Assembly (NCBI GenBank): GCA_963728855.1 | Contig: CAVSLN010000015.1 | Coordinates: 119,637 to 183,636 of the forward strand | Length of the DNA stretch: 64,000 bases | Direction of reading: 5' to 3' | DNA from: AC-43 sp963728855 | GTDB lineage: Bacteria; Actinomycetota; Actinomycetes; Mycobacteriales; Micromonosporaceae | Shown here: piece by piece, positions 59,404 to 64,000 of the stretch | Layout of the letters: every line of letters begins with the position of its first letter | How positions within the stretch are numbered: the stretch's first letter is position 1 | Made by a program: the position numbers and the translations under genes | The notes under the pieces: model-generated | Seen by the model: only the letters and a program-made list of their open reading frames with translations | Told to the model about the DNA's origin: nothing | The model's database searches: none

Positions 59404-60447
59404 TCAGCTCTTGGCTGGCGCACCACAGCACTTCTTGTACTTGCGTCCCGAGTCGCACCAGCACACGCCGTTGCGCGCCGGTGGCCACAGCTGCACCCGG
59501 TCGGGATGTGCCTTGGTGCACCACTCACCGTAATCCTGGCGGGTTGACTGGTCGGCCGGGTCGCGACGTTCACGCCGGGCGTACGCCTCATAGTCAGCGA
59601 GGTTCCCACTGACCAGACGTACCCGGGCGGCGCCTGCCTCGTCATAGGTGCGGGCCTCCCGCTGAATCCGCGCGGCATACGTCTCGTAGTCGTCGCCGTA
59701 GTGGGCAGTCGACTCGGGCCAGCGAGAACGTATCGCCGTGAAGTCCTCGCGTACCCAGCGCAAGACGATCCCGTCGAACGCCGTCCCATCATCGGGCAAC
59801 TCTGGCTTCCGGCCCCAGAAGAGATCGCCCCACTTCTCGCGCATCGTCTTCCCGAACGCCGCGAACGACGCATCACTCTGCGCCCGCGCGGCGAGATCCT
59901 CGTCGTCCTGCTCGATATCCAGCTCGTCGCGCAGGAAGCCGCGGGTGATCAGCAACCCGCGCCGATAGTCCGCCAGCTCGGCGGCGTCACCGGCCCCGGC
60001 CAACCGGTCCAGTCCCGCCTGGCACCACTCAAGGGCCAACTCGTGCTTCCCGGCATCAGACAGCATCTCCGCCATGTCATCGAAGACCCGCAGGTCGCCA
60101 CGCCCGCCAGGGCGATCGTCGAGTTCGGCCCGCAGCGCCCGCTGAGCAGTGTCGGCCTCCAGGTCACGCCGTAGCGAATACAACTGCTCGACGATGCCGA
60201 CCTGAGCATCCCGGCCGGACTCTCCCCCGAACCCCGCCGCACGGCGAAACAACGCCAAAGCCCGCTCGCTTTCGCCGCCACGGGCCGTGTACCACCCAGC
60301 GTCCACCAGCGCACGCGACTCCTCAGGGGCACCGGCATGCCGCACAGCCCACTGCTCACACTCGGCTGCGGACGGCTCGCGCCCCAGCTCGGCAAGGAAA
60401 ACCTCGTATGCGGTGCGTACAACTTCAGTCGCCGGAGATCCGTTCAC
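59404..60447 (-). CDS. SEC-C zinc-motif protein with TPR-like helices
   Basis: 347 residues from ATG at 60447. The C-terminus is a SEC-C domain, NGVCWCDSGRKYKKCCG (C-x-C-x8-CC), a zinc site shared with SecA. The bulk is helical (AGWYTARGGESERALALFRR; ALEWCQAGLDRLAGAGDAAE), TPR-like. SEC-C proteins of this size are common in actinomycetes; SecA-linked or RNA-linked roles are speculative. A small antisense frame near 59283 (MDTAQPPPERSYFCRWC...) is weaker evidence for a gene. Confidence 0.85.
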   Translation of the reverse strand: MNGSPATEVVRTAYEVFLAELGREPSAAECEQWAVRHAGAPEESRALVDAGWYTARGGESERALALFRRAAGFGGESGRDAQVGIVEQLYSLRRDLEADTAQRALRAELDDRPGGRGDLRVFDDMAEMLSDAGKHELALEWCQAGLDRLAGAGDAAELADYRRGLLITRGFLRDELDIEQDDEDLAARAQSDASFAAFGKTMREKWGDLFWGRKPELPDDGTAFDGIVLRWVREDFTAIRSRWPESTAHYGDDYETYAARIQREARTYDEAGAARVRLVSGNLADYEAYARRERRDPADQSTRQDYGEWCTKAHPDRVQLWPPARNGVCWCDSGRKYKKCCGAPAKS

Positions 60448-61027
60448 ACCCCAAACCTACCGATGGCTGTCCGAGCCCGATCCACCGGGAACCGACCACT
60501 GGCGAGGACCTCCAGATCGCAGCCGGCGACCCGCACCGCCACCGCCACCGCCACCGCGGAGCCGTCACCCGGACGACCATGGGCCGCCGCTGTCCATGGG
60601 ACTTGCCACCCCCTCTCTGTCAAGATCGCCTTCGTCACGCCGGCGGCGGGCAAATCTGGGTAAGGAACTGTTCGTTGGGCGGATCGAAACGGCGATCGAA
60701 CCAATGGCGGGTCCGGTTGCTGAGTTCGCCTGTGAGCTGCGAATTCGGGCCCTACTGACTGATCCGTGGGTGTATCTGACGGATGGTTGGGCCGGAACAC
60801 GTCCTCGTTCCGGGGTGTGTGGGGTCTTCTCGGTCGGGCGGTCTGCGACCGGACCCTGGTTCCCGGGCCGGGGCAGGGGGTCGCCGGCGGCGACCGAGCG
60901 TAGCGAGGCTTGCCCTTGCCCCGGGTTGGGCGACCGTGAGCTGGATATGTTGCTAACCGCCGCGAATGACGAACTGCTTAATTATGTCCGCGCCAATGCC
61001 AACTCACGAGCAACGCTCCTGCGGATT
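60448..61027. other. 580-base stretch without a supportable gene
   Basis: No frame with gene-like codon use or ribosome site was convincing. The part from about 60947 is in frame with the downstream kinase and could be its extended N-terminus. Confidence 0.4.
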
Positions 61028-62596
61028 ATGGAAATCAACGACAAGGAAGACCACCAGCCTATCCGGCACAACGGTGCCCGGCGGCCGACGGCAGGGTCGC
61101 GGCAGGAGCGAGAGCCGCTGCGTAGGTGGGATCCGGAGCGGATCGGGCCGTACGTGGTTCTGGGCCGCCTCGGCTCCGGGTCGATGGGCCAGGTCTACCT
61201 GGGACGTTCGGCCGCCGGCCTGTGGTTGCGGTCAAGACGATCCGGGTGGAACTGGCCGAGGAGGCCGGTTTCCGTACCCGGTTCGCGCAGGAGGTGGCGG
61301 CGGCCAGGAAGGTGAGCGGGGTGTTCACCGCCGCGGTGGTGGAGGCCGACCCCGAGGCCGACCTGCCCTGGCTGGCCACGGCGTACGTGCCGGCGCCGTC
61401 GCTGTCGCGGCTGGTGCTGGCGTGCGGCCCGCTGCCGGTGAGCACGGTGCGCTGGCGGGCCGCCGGGTGCGCCGAGGCGCTGGCCTCGATCCACGGGGCC
61501 GGGCTGTGCACCGCGACCTGAAGCCGTCCAACGTGCTGGTCGCGCCGGACGGGCCGAGGGTGATCGACTTCGGGGTGGCCGGGCGGCCGAGCGGATGGGC
61601 TGCACCACCGCGCGCGGCGCGGTCGGCACCCCCGCGTACATGGCGCCGGAGCAGGCCAGGGACACCCGCGAGGCGTCGGTGGCCAGCGACGTCTACTCGC
61701 TCGGCGCGACGCTGCTGTTCGCGGCGACCGGGCATCCGCCGTACTCCGGTGCGTCGGTGATGGACGTCCTGGCCCGGCTGGCCACCGAGGAACCCGACCT
61801 GTCCGGCCTGCCCGCCGAACTGTCCGAGGTCATCACCGCGTGCCTGCACCGGGTGCCGCGGGCCCGGCCGACCTCCTCGGCGATGCTGGTCCAGCTCGGC
61901 GACTTCACCGTGGCCCAGGCCGGCCCGGACGAGGAGCACTCCTACCTGCCGGACAAGGCGATGGCGCTGATCGCCGAGTACCGGCGCAGCCCCCAGACCG
62001 GCCCGCTCGGCGAGCTCGCCGGCGAGCCCGCCGAGGATGCCACCGCCGCCTCCTACACCGAACTTCCCGCCTCCTACCGGCCCGCCCCCCGGTGCAAAGC
62101 CCATGCCGCCGCTCGGCGGAACGGCACCGTAAGGTCCGCGGGCGGCCCCGGCTGGCGCCGCTGGCTGCGGGCGCACCGGCCTGGGCCTCGCTGGGCCGCC
62201 ATAGGAGCCATTTTGGTCGTGATGGGCATCACCTTGGTTCCGCGCTCGCCAGCTCGAGACGTCGACACGGCCTCCAATTCCGGGCTGCCCGGCAGGCGGC
62301 CTCCGGCGCCGGCGACCGTGTGCGGCTCGTCCGGCCACGCCGGCGGCGGACCCGACGCGTGCATAGTGATGCAGAGCCAGGGCACGACGGGCACCGCGTG
62401 GGTCGTCCGGGCCAGCGGTTTCGAGTCGGGTAAACCGGTCACCGTCTCGCTGGGCTTTAACAGCCCGCCCCCGGTCAACCCGGCCCAGAAGTTCACCCGC
62501 ACCATCCGCGTGACGCCGTCCGTCGGGACCTTCCGGCTAAATATCAAGCAGCTCTTCCCCGGCGCGGTCCGGCTCGGCCTGTTCACGTCCAGGTGA
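61028..62596 (+). pseudogene. Receptor-type Ser/Thr protein kinase, frame broken three times
   Basis: Begins about ATG 61028. The PknB-like kinase is spread over frames: IGPYVVLGRLGSGSMGQVYL (Gly loop) up to about 61222; VVAVKTIRVELAEEAGFRTR with the catalytic Lys up to about 61515; VHRDLKPSNVLVAPDGPRVI and DFGVA up to about 61590; then an intact frame from 61595, GAVGTPAYMAPEQARDTREA, to the stop at 62596. After the kinase come a linker, one transmembrane helix (WAAIGAILVVMGITLVP) and an external beta-rich domain (SGFESGKPVTVSLGFNSPPP). Three indels separate the parts. An intact protein would be about 520 residues. Confidence 0.8.
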
Positions 62597-62813
62597 CCGG
62601 GTCGGGCGGCCGCGAGGCCACACGACATTCATGGTGATCCCGGGTTAACCCTGGGTCCACCACAGGTCTTCCTGGCCGGAGCGCCAGGCGGGGTCATCCT
62701 GCCTGTCTAGGGCCGGACGAGCAACAAGTCTGACGATCAAACTGGCCACGACTAGAGATTTCGACTAAATCGACCTGGTGAAGACGGGGCTTCACGCCGA
62801 CGGGGAGATACCC

Positions 62814-63471
62814 ATGGAACAAATCCTGTCAACCGGACTATCCCATTACCGCTCCATCGTCGCGCTGGACATCGAGCGTTCCACGGGGCGCCCTGATCCC
62901 ATCAAAGCTGAGCTACGGAACAAGACCTACGAGCTATTCGATACGGCGCTGTGCTCAGCAGGAATCCACAAACGCTATCGCGACCGGTTGGTCGATCGCG
63001 GCGACGGCATCCTCGCGCTCATACACCCTGTTAAGCAGGCTCCCAAGGCACTCATGCTGAACCGAGCCATTCCTGCTCTTAACCACTACTAACCGACTAC
63101 AACGCCAACCTCCCGCATGCCATTCGACTGCAACGGCAGCTGCGCGTCCGCATCGTCATGCACGCAGGAGAAGTCCACTACGACCCTAACGGCTGTTTCG
63201 GCGAAGCGCTGGATGTCGCATTCCGTCTGCTGGATGCCTGCCGCGTCAAAAAGGCCCTGAGAGATCAGCTGATTCATCGATCCTCGTTATTTCAGGAGAA
63301 ATATACAACTCCGTCGCGCGGCACGGCTGCGACGGTATCGACCATCTCGCCTTCCGCTCGCTCGTGCGGGTGCAAATCGCAGGTAACCGCCACCCGGGCT
63401 GGATCCATTTCCCCGACCAAGCTGGGCAGCACAAAGTGAGCGAAATGGCCAGCTACCGGCGACCCGCCTGA
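62814..63471 (+). pseudogene. Nucleotidyl-cyclase-like protein, frame broken twice
   Basis: ATG at 62814 with GGGAGAT upstream. The first frame gives YRSIVALDIERSTGRPDPIK and RLVDRGDGILALIHPVKQAP, a start like class III adenylate/guanylate cyclase domains, and stops at 63092. A second frame carries LRVRIVMHAGEVHYDPNGCF and DVAFRLLDACRVKKALRDQL; a third gives VISGEIYNSVARHGCDGIDH to a stop at 63471. Joined by two indels they match the small stand-alone cyclase-like proteins found beside kinases in Micromonosporaceae-type accessory loci, a family without the full catalytic set. Reduced GC. Confidence 0.6.
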
Positions 63472-63482
63472 AAGGAACACGT

Positions 63483-63626
63483 TTGAATGCGCTAAACAAT
63501 CTTTATGCGACGCGCCAGCAATGAACACTACAGACAGCCCTTACAGCTCATATCGGCGACTACGAGCGTCTGAAGAACGCCGCATCGCTTGCTACCGAGG
63601 CAGAACAGACAAGTCCGATTGCATGA
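63483..63626 (+). pseudogene. Remnant of a small coiled-coil gene after the cyclase-like gene
   Basis: A TTG at 63483 has AAAGGAAC upstream; the frame LNALNNLYATRQQ meets a TGA at 63522 and, in the same frame, continues sensibly (TLQTALTAHIGDYERLKNAA, ATEAEQTSPIA). If the stop is a substitution, the intact protein would be about 47 residues. The rest of the gap to 63870 shows no gene. Confidence 0.35.
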
Positions 63627-63870
63627 ATATGCAGACCGGCCCGTCGCCAATAATGCCCGCACATACCACCTCGAAAGCGTGTTCCTGGGACGACGAGCGG
63701 CCGGAGGTCAGGCCGTGGTGAGATACCGACCTGGCCTCAGTGCCCACCGATTGTCAGCTAGTGCCACAACGGCGTCTCGTGATCTCCGGCTCGGCCGACG
63801 CGAAAGTCAAGGAGAAACCCGCAGAGTAGGCGATTCTCGTATCGCCACTCCCATTCATGAAAGAACCGAT

Positions 63871-64000
63871 ATGGTACAGCTTGGGGCAGGAGCGGCGGGG
63901 TGGGCTAGTGGTAATTTCGGCGGACGATATCGCCTCGTTCGGCGCCTTGGCGCGGGCGGCATGGGCTGTGTTTGGCTCGCGTGCGACGAGGAACTGGGCG
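63871..64000 (+). CDS. Ser/Thr protein kinase, N-terminus only (runs off right edge)
   Basis: ATG at 63871 opens a frame of 43 codons to the window end. It reads MVQLGAGAAGWASG, then RYRLVRRLGAGGMGCVWLAC, the Gly-rich nucleotide loop (GxGxxGxV) of PknB-type kinases. The catalytic Lys and later motifs are outside the window. It is the third kinase gene in the window and follows the cyclase-like remnant on the same strand. Confidence 0.8.
   Translation, partial: MVQLGAGAAGWASGNFGGRYRLVRRLGAGGMGCVWLACDEELG

Overview
The window is high-GC DNA with many GTG starts, strong GGAGG-type ribosome binding sites, an actinobacterial RNase P RNA, an F420 reductase and a Nif3 / zinc-ribbon / RNase H-phosphatase gene string known from actinobacterial chromosomes. 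I read it as an actinomycete chromosome, most likely a filamentous or rare actinomycete (Micromonosporaceae-like). The family is an inference; phylum level is firm.

Layout. 1-13.7 kb is accessory DNA resembling the flank of an actinomycete integrative element: a DUF2637 (Spd-type) membrane protein, tiny overlapping membrane genes, a ribbon-helix-helix protein, an XRE-TPR regulator with a perfect operator and an N4-cytosine-type DNA methyltransferase. The methyltransferase is split by an IS3-family element, and a second gene is split by an ISAs1-family element with a 10-bp target duplication. Next to the latter lie a broken Clp-N-like gene and a Ser/Thr kinase with an uncharacterised C-terminal domain. 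13.9-18.8 kb holds an AlbA_2/HATPase protein and an SMC/OLD-like AAA ATPase with a DUF4435-like end, a possible anti-phage locus; the ATPase is split by an ISKra4-family element with a 9-bp duplication.

20-40 kb is chromosomal backbone: acetyltransferase, secreted phosphoesterase, an SOS-box gene, a MarR regulator with a DODA-type dioxygenase, a compact PQQ operon (pqqA, pqqC, a pqqD-pqqE fusion, pqqB), a lipoprotein, a primase-polymerase domain protein, an XRE-TPR regulator, a flavoprotein, Nif3, zinc ribbon, RNase H-phosphatase, an acyltransferase, a solute:sodium symporter with its DUF3311 partner, TauE and rnpB. 40.5-48.3 kb is a second accessory block: toxin-antitoxin-like pair, sigma-like HTH protein, a large inverted repeat, a broken HNH gene, a HAD hydrolase divergent from an XRE-TPR regulator, and a PF04672 methyltransferase. 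48.2-57 kb returns to backbone: second PF04672 methyltransferase, DedA-PAP2 fusion, NDH-2, WrbA, histone H1-like protein, RNB ribonuclease, F420 reductase. 57-64 kb is accessory again: DinB and VOC remnants, a MazEF-like pair, a SEC-C protein, a broken receptor kinase, a broken nucleotidyl-cyclase-like gene, and the start of another kinase at the right edge.

Two window-wide patterns stand out. Short tandem arrays (41, 43, 42, 25 and 74 bp) sit between genes and sometimes inside them, and two repeat families recur at distant sites. There are also more than a dozen single-base frameshifts, including in housekeeping-type genes, so residual assembly indels are as likely as true decay. No integrase, replication initiator, TraB-type translocase or tRNA gene was seen, so element boundaries remain undefined.
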